From contig NC_080171.1 of the NCBI RefSeq assembly GCF_950295315.1, positions 33,472,361 to 33,536,360 on the forward strand: DNA of 64,000 nt, given 5' to 3'. The position numbers and the translations under genes are program-made. Under the pieces are notes generated by a model. The model did not search any database. It was not told where the DNA came from and saw only the letters and a program-made list of their open reading frames with translations. Source of the DNA: Erinaceus europaeus. Its lineage: Eukaryota; Chordata; Mammalia; Eulipotyphla; Erinaceidae. Below are positions 1-11,400 of this stretch, in pieces. Each line of letters starts with the position of its first letter. Position 1 is the first letter of the stretch.

Positions 1-252
1 TTAGCCAATTGTTTTGCAGGAGGAAGCCTTGAAGCAATGAATAGACTGTTTCCAGACAGGACTGCAAATGATGGCGCCTTCTAGAACATGAATATTTGGA
101 TGCATCTGCAGACTGTCCTCTTAGAAGAATCAGCAGTTTATAGGAAGACAGGTCTTTACAAAACAAATTTGACTTTGGATTGTAGAGTGGGGGTTGGCTA
201 TTTAAATTAGAGCTGCAGTGGTTCTTTCTCTTTAATGTTAAATATCAATCTT

Positions 253-765
253 GGGGGTCGGGCGGTAGCGCAGTGGGTTAAGCACACATAGCGCGAAGTA
301 CAAGGACTAGCTTAAGGATCCCAGTTCGAGCCCCCGGGTCTCCACCTACAGGGGTCGTTTCACAAGCGGTGAAGCAGGTATCAGGTGTCTATCTTTCTCT
401 CCCCCTCTCTGTCTCCCCTCCTCTCTCGATTTCTCTTTGTCCTATTCGGCAACACAACAGCAATAGCAATAACAATAACAATAAACAACAAGGGCAAAAA
501 AAAAATGCCTCCAAGTATTGCACCAAAACAAAAGACTCTGGGGTGGGGGGAGAATACAGGTCCCAAAAGGATGACAGAGGACCTAGTGGGGATTGTATTG
601 TTATGTCAAAAACTGAGAAATGTTATGCATGTACAAACTATCCTATTTATTGTCGCATGTAAAACATTAATCCCCCAATAAAGAAATTAAAAAAAAAAAA
701 GCCTCCAGGAGCAGTGGATTTGTGGTGCAGATACCGAGCCCCAGGGATAACCCTGGAGGCATATA
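253..765 (+). mobile_element. Hedgehog-type tRNA SINE interrupted by an L1 end
   Basis: The tRNA-like head (ggtagcgcagtgggttaag) is followed by the pyrimidine-rich middle and CAA/TAA tail. The SINE resumes at 701 with gcctccaggagcagtgg after the inserted L1. Confidence 0.85.
513..700 (+). mobile_element. L1 3' end nested in a SINE
   Basis: The element begins near agtattgcaccaaa, continues through gtacaaactatcc and ends cccaataaagaaatt plus poly(A). It is flanked on both sides by gcctcca, a short target-site duplication. Confidence 0.8.
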
Positions 766-782
766 TATATCTTAGGAAGAAA

Positions 783-900
783 GAAACATCTTGTGACCAA
801 GAGATAGTACACTCTATAGGCTGCCCACTTTACCATGCACAGGGCCCAGGATTCAAATCAGCATCATGGATAGTGCTAATGATGTGCAATGGCTAGTATA
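783..900 (+). mobile_element. Fragment of a second tRNA-derived SINE family
   Basis: The segment agatagtacactctatagg...ccaggattcaaatcagcatcatgg has an A/B-box-like layout but differs from the main SINE. Both ends are degraded. Confidence 0.45.
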
Positions 901-942
901 ACAGTGTTCTATTATCTGTGATGTTTCTCCTTCATTTCAGTT

Positions 943-943
<1 letters not shown>

Positions 944-1004
<61 letters not shown>

Positions 1005-1009
1005 GTGTG
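944..1009. repeat. (GT)n microsatellite
   Basis: Nearly pure GT dinucleotides, with one interruption near the 3' end. Confidence 0.98.
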
Positions 1010-1200
1010 GTTATCCAATAATACCAATAATAACCTTGGGAGAAATATGGCAGATACCATTAGAAGATGATGAGGGCACAGAACTAGGGTGGTGGGAATG
1101 TTGTAGAATTATATCCTTATTATCTTATAATCTTGTAAATCACTGCTATAAATAAATAAAAACTTAAAAGTTTTTTTTAAGTTTAAAAACAAAAAAGGAA
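1010..1200 (+). mobile_element. L1 3' UTR terminal fragment
   Basis: Contains the recurrent ending ggtggtgggaatg.tgtagaattatatcc...cttgtaaatcact and an A-rich tail, the same ending as the long L1 3' UTRs at 55.6 and 60.4 kb. Confidence 0.6.
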
Positions 1201-1454
1201 GAAAATAAACTTTACATCCATATTCTTAAGTCTTTAGAGGCAGTACTACCTCTAGACAGCTGTTCTCTCTTCTTATAATACAACACCTGCAACAGCCCCT
1301 TTCTTATCTCTCCTGGGAACATGCAGCTTATTTCTTCTCCCACATGAGAGTTTGAACAGAGCTATACAACAGGTGCCCAGGAAACAACTTATGTTTAGGG
1401 TCAGGAAACATGAAAGCCATTAGTAACTTCTAATACCAGAAACCCACATTTCCT

Positions 1455-1921
1455 GTAAGATAAAAGGGGAAAGTTAACTTTTTTACCTTTGGGAGTCCCC
1501 TCCACCAGCGTATAGAAATAGCAATCAATACCTTGGGAAGTTTATCCTGCCTTAAATGGAGGCCAGAATCTCCCACAGAGGAAAATGATGCTCTTTGTCA
1601 CTGTCAACCCAACCTCCCTCCCACAGTGAAGCACTGCTAAACTTTCAACAATCACTTCATTGCATGCCCCACCTCTACCCCACTGCAATGAAGGAGTAAC
1701 AGACATGAGTCTCCTGGGAGAGATAAGGAGACAACCTCCACAAGTTTCTAAACTGCCTCTTGACCTCCTTAATGAAGACCAAATGTGTCCTTGTGACCCC
1801 AGGAAAGTAGTAACTTAATTTAGACTCTGATTATAGGGGGGTCAGTGGAAGTTTTGAATAAAGGCCTCCCTGAGAACAGACCCTTCTTCTCACAGCCTGG
1901 GCTCTTTCACTGAGACTGCAA
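1455..1921 (+). mobile_element. LTR-like block (endogenous retrovirus type)
   Basis: Begins TG, ends CA (gagactgca), and has an aataaaggcc polyadenylation-like motif about 65 nt before the end, as expected for R-U5. No internal viral genes and no partner LTR are visible. The boundaries are approximate. Confidence 0.35.
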
Positions 1922-2425
1922 TGGGCTACAGTTTATGGTAGTTCCGGTGAAGACTACTCAAGGAATCTTATCTCCATAGGCAGTAGGCAGCAGTCACCAG
2001 AGAAATCTACAATGTCTGAAACTGGAATCTGGAGTTCGCATACCCAGTCCATCATATCAAGGCATTTGGTTTGCCCTGACATTTGGTTCGGAGTGTGTTT
2101 GAGATTGTGAAACTTTAGGCAACCTGTTTTCATCGCATTCTGTGCCAGTGACGTTTCTGGGGTCACCACCACATTAACAGCTTGTGAATGAGATTCCACC
2201 AAGATGCACAACACTGTGATCTCTCTGAGTGTGAACACAGAGCATGCAGAATCGTTTATACAGAGAAATTGATTCTTATCTCTCCAATTATTCTCATCTC
2301 TTCAATACTCCTTTCCTGCTTCTTATAATAGTCCTGCTTTCCTATAGGAACAGGAAGCTAGGGGAAAGAAAAATAGTCCTAAAGGTAGAATAATGATGAG
2401 GCAAGCAAGGGTTAACTTCTTAGTT
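1922..2425. other. Non-genic stretch without recognised element
   Basis: A 94-codon minus-strand open frame (2238..1954) has no recognisable domain and no supporting splice or promoter context. I treat it as chance. Confidence 0.4.
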
Positions 2426-2438
2426 AAAGAAAAATGCA

Positions 2439-2726
2439 AGAAGTCGGGTGGTAGCACAGTGGGTTAAGTGCACGTGGCACCAAGCTCAAGGACCGGCTTA
2501 AGGATCCTGGTTCAAGCCCCTGGCTTCCCACCTGCCAGGGAGTCGATTCACAGGTGGTGAAGCAGGTCTGCAGGTGTCTATCTTTCTCTTCCCCTCTCTG
2601 TCTTCTCCTCCTCTCTCCATTTCTCTCTGTCCTATCCAACAATGACGACAACAATAGAACAACAAGGGCAACAAAAGAGAATAAATATCTAAATAAAAAT
2701 GTTTAAAATATATATTTTAAAAAGAA
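2439..2726 (+). mobile_element. tRNA SINE with target-site duplication
   Basis: A full-length copy flanked by aaagaaaaatgca at 2426-2438 and 2727-2739. Confidence 0.9.
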
Positions 2727-3272
2727 AAAGAAAAATGCAGTTTACTGTAATTTCCCTCCTTCTTTCCAGCACAAGTAGGGCTTTCTACTGCTGTAATCAA
2801 AGTGTAGTTGATCATTGGCCTTAAAATCTGCTCATTCTGCCCAAGAATATGTTGGCAACCCAAACAAATTGTACTCTCTGTACACACAAATGAAAAGGTA
2901 ACCTGTTAAACCTGTTTCTGTGAGTTACTATGGGATAGTGGCATTGTGCTTGGGATCCAATTGGGTTTGTTTGTTTGTTTTATTATATTTATTTTTCCTT
3001 TTGTTGCCTTTGTTGTTTTTTATTGTTGTTGTAGTTATTTTGTTGTTGTTATTAATGTCATTTTTGAGGAGGGTCTTTTTGCATTCCTTGATGAACTTTC
3101 ACAACCCGGGAGATGTTATATGGAACTCAAATATGATTTCCAGATTAATATCTTACACATAATGGATTCTTCAGAAAGATCCACTCAGCTCTTAATCCCT
3201 GTCCTAGATAAAGCAATATCAACAATAGCAAAACTTCAGCACCAGCCATGAGTGAGATATTCTGGAATCAAC

Positions 3273-3480
3273 TTTTTTTATTCTTATTATTGAATAGAGA
3301 CAGAGAGGAATTGAGAGGGGAGGGGAGGTAAAGAGGGAGAGAGATACAGAGAGACACCTGCAGCTCTGCTTCACCACTCATGAAATTTTCCCCCTGCAGG
3401 TGGGGACCAGGGGCTTGAACCTGAGTCCTTGAGCACTGTAATGTGAGAGCTTAAGCAGGTGCATCATTGCCTGGACCCTC
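3273..3480 (-). mobile_element. tRNA SINE, minus orientation
   Basis: Reads as the reverse complement: tail-side ttgaatagagacagag, body cacctgcagctctgcttcacc, head ending cctggaccc. The A-rich tail is short. Confidence 0.8.
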
Positions 3481-4120
3481 CTTTCTTTTCTAAATGAATG
3501 TAAACCACTACTTTCAGGAAAATATTTGTGTCCCACAGTCTTTTCAGAGCCAGAGTCCTCTCACCCCAAAACTTGCGAGGGGAATAAGTATTTATGAGAA
3601 TGACAATCATTTATTCCTCACCAAAACATATTAGAAGGCTCTCTCTCTCTCTCTCTCTCTCCCACTAACCCCAGAACACCTTCATACTTCCAATCCCAAA
3701 ACTTTCTAGAGCTAATAGCTATGTATTATGTAGTGAGAGAAAGTGAGAGAAAGTCATCTAAACTTAAATTGGTATATCATAAAGGAGAAGATGAAAAGAT
3801 ATTTTGGTCAATTTGTGAGGTTTTTTTTTTTCTTTTTCTTATTTCTGAAAGGCCTTTCTCATTTTCAAAAGACCCAGTAGTTTTTAGAATAGATGTTTTG
3901 TATATTTTATGAACAAATTAAGTGTACTAAGTAAAGCATGGAGTTACATTAAAGACCCCATGTCAAACTGAGAAGACCACTGCCATGTTTTCCCCAAGTG
4001 AAAGAAACCAGAGGAAGAGATGAATCAAGTCCTCATTTCCCTGTGCACAAGACCTAGAACACCCAAAGTTCCCACTTCCCATGCAGTACACAGAGAATAC
4101 CACACCTACTAAAAGAGATA
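3481..4120. other. Non-genic sequence 3' of gene A
   Basis: Holds a short (CT)n tract at about 3640-3660 and otherwise no recognisable gene or repeat. It directly follows the gene A polyadenylation region. Confidence 0.5.
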
Positions 4121-4126
4121 TTTATT
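4121..4126 (-). terminator. Poly(A) signal AATAAA of gene A
   Basis: AATAAA on the minus strand lies about 105 nt after the gene A stop, within a block (tactaaa...tttattga read on plus) shared with the gene B 3' end. The conservation between paralogues supports use as the polyadenylation signal. Confidence 0.6.
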
Positions 4127-4230
4127 GAGAAGGATCAACATTCTTGGTCATGCCAAAGAAAAACTAGTCTCGTCAGAAGACATATAATCATAAAATCTGT
4201 AGAACATTCTCAACAAGGACTGGATGATTT

Positions 4231-7200
4231 CTATGGGGAAATTTTTCCCTCCTGGAAGTGCTCAAGAAGTGTTTTTTGTTTGAACAAAAGAATTAAATCT
4301 CTAAACACAGAGTTATCATCAGGGGTGATGGTGGCCTGAGAGACTGGGCATTCTTGAGGTGGGTGGGGGACAGGTTCCCTGGATAATGGGAGAGGGAATT
4401 TGCAGAACAATTGGTTGTGGAAGGTCTCAACTTCCTGAGGCTGTCTGACCCTGTGTCTGACTTGTCTAACATGTGTAAAACTACTCTGGTCAACAGAAAT
4501 AGGCTCTGGGCTGCAAGGCTTGGCACTTGTCCATACCCCTTTCTGTGTGTCAGAGAGAGGGAGATGTCCCTTGTTGGTGTCTACCTGGGTAGACATTTGC
4601 TCCTGCTGATTTAACTCTGAAACCTCAGGCTCATGTATATGTGCAAGTTTCTCTTCTAGGATCTTCCCAATGGCTGTCATGAGCTCAGTAGTTTCAGGAC
4701 CTTGAGACCTCACAAAAAGAGTTGTATTCTTCAATAGGTCTCGGTGCTGTGCAAAGGTTGACATGAACTTGGCTTTTAGCAGGATTCTTTCTTGACTCAT
4801 ATTTTTTCTCTTGGATTCAATCCACTGACTAAAATTCTTCATCTTTTTTCTGAGATAACTTTCAGGAAACTGTTCATCCTGTGAAAAAGATGGGGAAGTA
4901 TCTTCTAATACTCTCATCTCAACAGAGTGGCTCTTCTTTCTGGTTTTAGATGTCCCTAATCTCAAATCTTCATGTCCAGTTTTTGCTTTGCTATCTACTC
5001 CTTTTGTAGCTAATGGAAAATTATCATCCGGGTACTTTGGTAAGACATGTTTTGAGACCCAGGCTTCCTGCCTATGCTCCATACTAATCTCACTATCTTC
5101 TAAAGGAACATGTAGCATATGAGAAGCTTCCATGGTCCTACCAGAGGTATTCAGGGTATGAGTCAATGAGGACTTGAAAGTCAAGTTATCTGGAGTGATG
5201 GACATGTCAGTAGGTTGGCCTTGGGCCTGTATATGTTCTCCACTCTCTAATAACTCACTAAGAAACTGTGTTTTAACATTTGGTAGTTGAACATCTTCAG
5301 AAATTTTTATTTCTTCTGAAGGGCATTCAGTTGACAAGGGAGTTTTTACTTTATTTGTATGAACACTTACCATGTGAGAATCTCTTGATTCTCTGCCTGT
5401 CAAGATGTCATCAGATTGTGACTGAAGAACACACAGCTCCTGAGCCTGGAACATATTGGCTATGCAAAAATGTTCTGAATTCTTCTCTACCATCCTTTTG
5501 TCTGAAATCATTTCTGTCCTTCCACAGGAATTAATATTCTCACCTTTTGGTTCATGCCCAGCCCTAGTCTCACTTTGATTTTCAGTGTTTATGAGGCTGT
5601 GTGTGGTAAGTATAGGACTTTGTTTTCTGCTTTGGCTTCTCTGAACAACTTCTGCAATTCCAGGAGTGTCCTCAGGGGGTGGTGTTTTCTGCACCTCCTG
5701 TCTTTCATTGTCCACAGCCGAGGCAGCAGAAAGAGAACAGTTCAGTATGGGAGCTGAATTTGTTGTCCTTATCTTATTTTCCTGAAAAGTTCTAACATTT
5801 CTCTGAAGCAGCTCAGAAACCACACCTTTAGAAGCTATGCCAGAGTTAAGAGAAGCTGAGGAAGGAAAATTCATTTGAGGAAGAGGCCATGTTTTAGCTT
5901 CTCTCAACATATAGAATTTTATGGATTGAAGAACCTTGAGGGGTAGTCCCCATATCTGACTTGTCCTATACCTTAGAATATGGGATTCTAGCACTTGTTG
6001 GGTGTTGAAATCAAGAAAATAAGGCTCTAAAGTAGAAATCTGACAATAAGCATTTCCCAACTTTCTGTTTTTCAAACTTACGTTTTCCTTATTGGTCTGA
6101 GAACCCCTAGAATTTGATAATGTGTTGCTACCAGCCAGCCATGAATCACAAACACCTAGGGGGATCCTGTCTGCAGCAATCTGACAAAACTTTCTAATCA
6201 AATGAAGTCTAAGAATGGTTTCAATTTGTCTCTGGTCTGTATCATTCCATGAAACACTTGGTAATTCATCTCCTGGATGATCCATTGCCTGAAACAGACA
6301 GTTACTTTTTGTTTTAGAGACTTCACCCTGGTGCTTTACTGCATAACATTCTGAAAAACTATGTAGGCAGTTTTGTGGACTCTGACTCAGAGTATGCCCA
6401 CGATTACTCCTCATAGCCTTCACTAGCTGAAACTTTGTTGGGGACCTTTCATTGAAGCTTCCAGAGAGATGCCATTCAATCTCTGTTAGATCTTTTTTGT
6501 CTTGGCCCTTAAAGTCAATGAGTTGTGAGTGAGGATATCTGTTGTTCTGCTTAGATATTTCTGTTAACTCACAGTGAGGCTCCATTAGTGCAAAAGACTC
6601 TACATTCCTACAGGGTTGATAACACCAGTGTGGGATTGACCTCCTTGGAAGGTGGGACTCCAGTTCCTCCTGGGATTCACTGGCAATGTGAAAATGGCCA
6701 GAATGGATGGCATCTGGCACATGAGCCTGAGATGACCGTTTGACCAGTGGAATACTGGGAGGAACTTGTAGACGCACAGCTTCTTGAGACTGCTGGAGTA
6801 CAGGGACTACACCCCACAAATTTTCCTGTTGCTTCTGCAACACATGCCATTCCAGGTGTTGGTTTTCAGTTGAGATATGAGAATCTAATTCATCTTCGGG
6901 TCTATGGAAACGTACTCCACAGTCCCTGATCTGGCTTGGTGAAGATGATGGTGGGATTGGGAGTCTGGAATGAAGGTGACATGAGGGCTGAATCTGACAG
7001 AATGGTAGGAACTGGAATTGAAAGTGGGGCTTTGCCTGAGTCAGAGATTGGGAATTTACATTGGGAAGGGGAAAGGGGTATGAATGAGGAAATGATAGAG
7101 GTTCTGGATCTTGATTTTGAACCATAGAAGAATCATAGATTCTATTGAATAAGATAAAGGGAGAATCTAGTGGAGAACTACTTCTTGAAACCAGGAGAGT

Positions 7201-8434
7201 AGCCACCAGGGACTCACTGTGCAAAGAAGGAAGACCCCAGTAGAGCTGGCTATATTTCTGCTGCAGATTTTCTCTCAAAGTCTTAACATACAGAATGTGC
7301 TGACAAATGTTCAAGTGCTCAGCGTTGCCTTCAGTTTGCCAGTCAGTTTCAGGTGCTCTGGTATTCTCTACATCAAGGGACTGCAGTGAATTGCCGGAAG
7401 ATGTCTCCAAGTGTTTTGACCACATTGGTTTTGAAAGTGGTCCCTCTTCTCTTTCTCTCCTGTCTAAAGTCTGGATTTCCTTTTTTTTTTTAATCTGTGT
7501 CTCCAAATGTGCCTGGATGTTAAAACCAAGGAAAGAAAGGCTACTGGAATCCATGTGCTTGTTAGCAGAGTCACCCCAAAGACAGGTCTGTGGTTGATGT
7601 GGTGAAATATGCTCTCGTTGACAATTAGAACTTGATAAATTAGATGGGAACATGTTCTTGGTGTGAGCTTGCCACTGGGAAAGTTCTGAAATTGACAGAC
7701 TAGAAAGGTCAATGTCTCTGTTTTCTGGGACATATGTGGACAACCCATAAGGACTCTCTGAAGATAAGTTCTCCAGGACAGATTTAAGTGAAACAGAAGT
7801 CAACTGAGATTGAGTCATAGGTAAAGTGCCATCTCGTGAAACATTTTGTTGTACTTGATGACAAGCAAATGAATTAGTCTGATTCAAAGTCTGAGGTGAA
7901 TTTGGCAAGGGATTGAGATCTTGAGAAATGGTATGAATATATGAGAAGATGGTATCACAAGGCAAAGGAGCTGCTGGTTGGACAATAGGATCCAATCTCT
8001 GAGTGTCATGTGGAGGGGAAGGAGGAAAGGCAAGGGACTGAGGTAGGGAATGCTTCACTGGGAATTTAGAACCCAAGGGACAGAAAATCTTTGGGAGCTG
8101 AGCATAATATGGGGAGGAAGACATAAGAAATTTATCTAGAGGGAGCATTGGAATAGGTGAGAGAGTAGATGGGGTTCCTGGGGAAGACTTGTTCAAAGGA
8201 ATTGGTGTTGGGTCTGCTGGATTGATAGTTGAGAAGGCAGTTGACAGAGTGAATGATGAGTCAGTCACAGGAGCTGTGGAAACTAAAGAGGACACAGCAG
8301 GACAAGTATCTTCCAGAACATCTGGGAACAGCAGTTGATTGACCTCAGCAGTTGCTCTGTTACACACCTCACAGGAGGAGTCTGGACATAAGAGTTGACG
8401 AAAACGGTTGGTAACATGATTCCGACCCAGGGGG
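4231..8434 (-). CDS. SPATA31: Gene A exon 4 (main SPATA31 body)
   Basis: Acceptor ttctctctgcag precedes PLGRNHVTNRFRQLLCPD. The open frame extends upstream of the acceptor to an ATG at 8499, but that part is intronic because the acceptor and phase match gene B. Recognisable blocks, in full-protein numbering, are the Cys triad (106-114), DLSSLSISELSQWQAH (about 332-347), WGLPSLHSES (489-498), LEWHVLQKQQENLWG (617-631), a degraded third repeat around 681-707, and LESHILRYR...WGLP (905-928). The C-terminus ends ...QEGKISP. No internal stop is present. Confidence 0.9.
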
Positions 8435-11400
8435 CTGCAGAGAGAAAAGGTAGAAGCTGCAGCCAGCACCAGAACAAAGACTTCCCAGCTTCCTCCCACA
8501 CAAAGACCCCTAGTTTCATTTGCCCTACTCCCACCTTTGGGTGCATGTTTATTGAATAATTTGCTTTATATCATATTGCCTTTCAGTCAAATGCTACCAT
8601 GATGCCACCTGATCTCCCTGGGAAGACAACCTCACCAATGTGTCCTGGAACCCCAATTCTCCAGAGCCCTACTCCATTATGAAAATACAGAAACAGGCTG
8701 GGGATATGAATCAACCTGCCAACATCCATATTCAGCAGAGTATTACTGAAGTCAGATATTTCATCTTTTGCACTCTATAAAAAATTTTGGTCCATACTCC
8801 CAAAGATGGATAAAGAATAGGGAAGCTTCCAATAGAGGGGCTAGAACACAGAACTCTGATGTTGGAAAATCTGTTGAATTATATCCCTGTGATCTTATAA
8901 CCATTATTAAGTCACTGATTTAAAAAAAAAGTGACCCTAGTAGGCCTAAAAAGGGTAAAACCATCCAGTACATAATGTCCTATATTTCTCCATATTCTTG
9001 ACCTCACAGTATAGCTTTGTCCTTCTCCCCAAGGGCTTTTAGATTTTTACTAGGAAGATTTTTTTCTGCCATTTCAATCCCAAGCTTTCTTGGCACTTTT
9101 TGCAAATTCAGAGAATGCTAAAAAGTGGGCAACAGGGAAAAAAATAAAGAGTCCTTTTAGTCACCTTTGCAGAAATGAAAGCACCTTTCTTGCCTCTTCT
9201 ACTTCACTCTGGTAAGCTCTCCAACCTGGAAATCAAGTGTGAAAGTAGATAAGAACAAAGAGATCTCATAGGAAAGTGAGAAAAATCTTTTAGTGGTTCT
9301 CATGGGAAATTTGACTTGATGACCCCCAAGAATTAGTATACTCAGTCATATGGTAATGGCAATAATAAAACTCGCATATGCCTTTTTCCATTTAGAAAGT
9401 ACTTTCACAAACATTATCTCATTAGACGATTATTCCTATGAGTCACTCATGCCATGTTTACTTCAAAGAGGAATCAAATATCTGTGAACTCAAAGTACTT
9501 CCACAAAGTCAGGTGACAGAAGTTTGTCCTCTCAACATCTATGATCAACCACAGGGCAATACTCATTGCCCAGGCCCATCACTGCTTTATACCTAAATGG
9601 GTACAAAGCAGAGAACGTGAGAAGTATCTCAGACTTGATTGCCTTCCCATTAGCCTCTCCTCAGGGAAGCTGTGCTTAGTGAGAAGGACCGTATCTAGTA
9701 TGTGGTCTCCTCATGGTTCATGGTTCTGAACATCATGAAGAGAGAAAGGTCACCCTTCAAAAGATTAGGTGGCAAAAGCAGAACCTTACCTTTCAATGCT
9801 CCACCTTTCCTTCTCCTCTTGGTTCTAGCCTGACACTGGTAACAGATGAAATAAATGAGGGGTTGAGACAAAAAAAAAAAATAATAAGAAGAATAGTAAG
9901 TAGTCAAAGCAAACATCACAACCGCTTTCAGATATGGCTGAGATTTTAGCATCATCATATACAAAATATAAAATAAGGGATATGATAGAGAGCAAGCAGC
10001 ATGTAAAACAGATAAAGAATGTGAGCAGAAAGAGGGAAATTCTAAAAATCAAGAAGAAGTGCTCAAAACCAAAATTAGTCTAACAGAAGTAAAGAATCTT
10101 TTTTCTCTCATCTGTAGCTTACAATGTGGCCAAGGGTGGAATGAATAGAAGTATGTCAATAAAATGTTACACTTAATTGACTTTTTAAAAATATTTTCAG
10201 GGGAAATTCGAACCCTGAATATCCAATAGCTTAAAAAAAAATCTAGGGGAAGTCGAGCAGTAGCGCAGCAGGCTAAGCACACATGATGCAAAGCGCAAGG
10301 GCCGTCTTAAGGATCCCGATTCGAGCCCCCAGCTCTCCACCTGCAGGGGAGTCACTTCACAGACAGTGAAGCAGGTCTGCAAGTGTCTGTCTTTCTCTCC
10401 CCATCTCTGTCTTCCCCTCCTCTCTCCATTTCTCTCTGTCCTATCTAACAATGACGGCATCAATAACAACAACAATAACTACAACAACAATGAAAAACAA
10501 CAAGGGCAACAAAGGGGAAAATAAATTTTTTAAAAATCTAGGGGGGCTGGGTGGTAGTGCAGTGGGTTAGGTGCACATGGTGCAAAGCGCAAAGACTGGC
10601 ACAAGGATCCCAGTATGAGCCCCCACCTCCCTGAGTTGTTTCACAAGTGGTGAAGCTGTTCTGCAGGTGTCTTTCTCTCCCCCTCTGTCTTCCTCTCCTC
10701 TCTTGATTTCTCTCTGCCCTATCCAATAGCAATAACAACAATAAGAACAAAAACAATGATAAACAACAAGGGCAACAAAAGGGACAAAAAAGCCTCAGGA
10801 GCAAGTGCAGGCACCATGTCTCAGCAATAACCCGGGAGATAAATAAATAAATAAATAAATAAATAAAATCTTTACCTCACCATCGCATATTTAAACTGTA
10901 GGCAACTGAAGGATAAATCCTGAAGGAATTCAGAGGAAAGTCAAACACCCCAGTTGTAGAGGAAGGATAAAATTTCACATTACAAGTCATGTAAATAAGC
11001 CAACTATTTGAAGAGTTAAAAGGAAAAATAAAACATCAATCTGGAATTGAGTATCTTGAAATTATCCTTCAGAAGTGAAGGAGAGTTAAAAATTTTTTCA
11101 AGACAAAAGCTGAGGAAATTCAGCAGCAGCAGACTTCCCTTGTAATTAGTGGTAATTTCCTCAAGAAGAAAAAAATTATAACATGAATCTATATATAGAA
11201 GAAGAAAGAAGAAATAAATGAATTTAAAATATAGCTGTTGCTTCTTAATCTCAATTGATCTAAAGATAATAATGATAATGTATTAATGACTAGTTTGTAG
11301 ATTAGTGAAATGAATAACAGCTATGCTATAATGGATAGGAGGGAGAAGTTAGGAAAACTCTTATTATTGAAAGAGTTACTACCTGTAAAGTTGTTTAGTA

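Noticed and set aside
253..330. Functional tRNA gene
   Set aside because: The tRNA-like head belongs to a SINE present in more than 25 copies here and lacks a foldable cloverleaf with CCA-proximal stem.
949..1155. Frame rich in Cys-Val repeats
   Set aside because: It is the GT microsatellite translated; the same applies to frames at 14.6, 48.1 and 62.5 kb.
1954..2238. 94-codon minus-strand frame as a small gene
   Set aside because: No domain, no splice context and no paralogue; indistinguishable from chance.
8435..8499. Extending gene A exon 4 upstream to the ATG at 8499 as a single-exon protein
   Set aside because: The stretch has a clear ctctctgcag acceptor, and exons 1-3 with matching phases exist upstream as in gene B; the hydrophobic-looking start is intron read-through.
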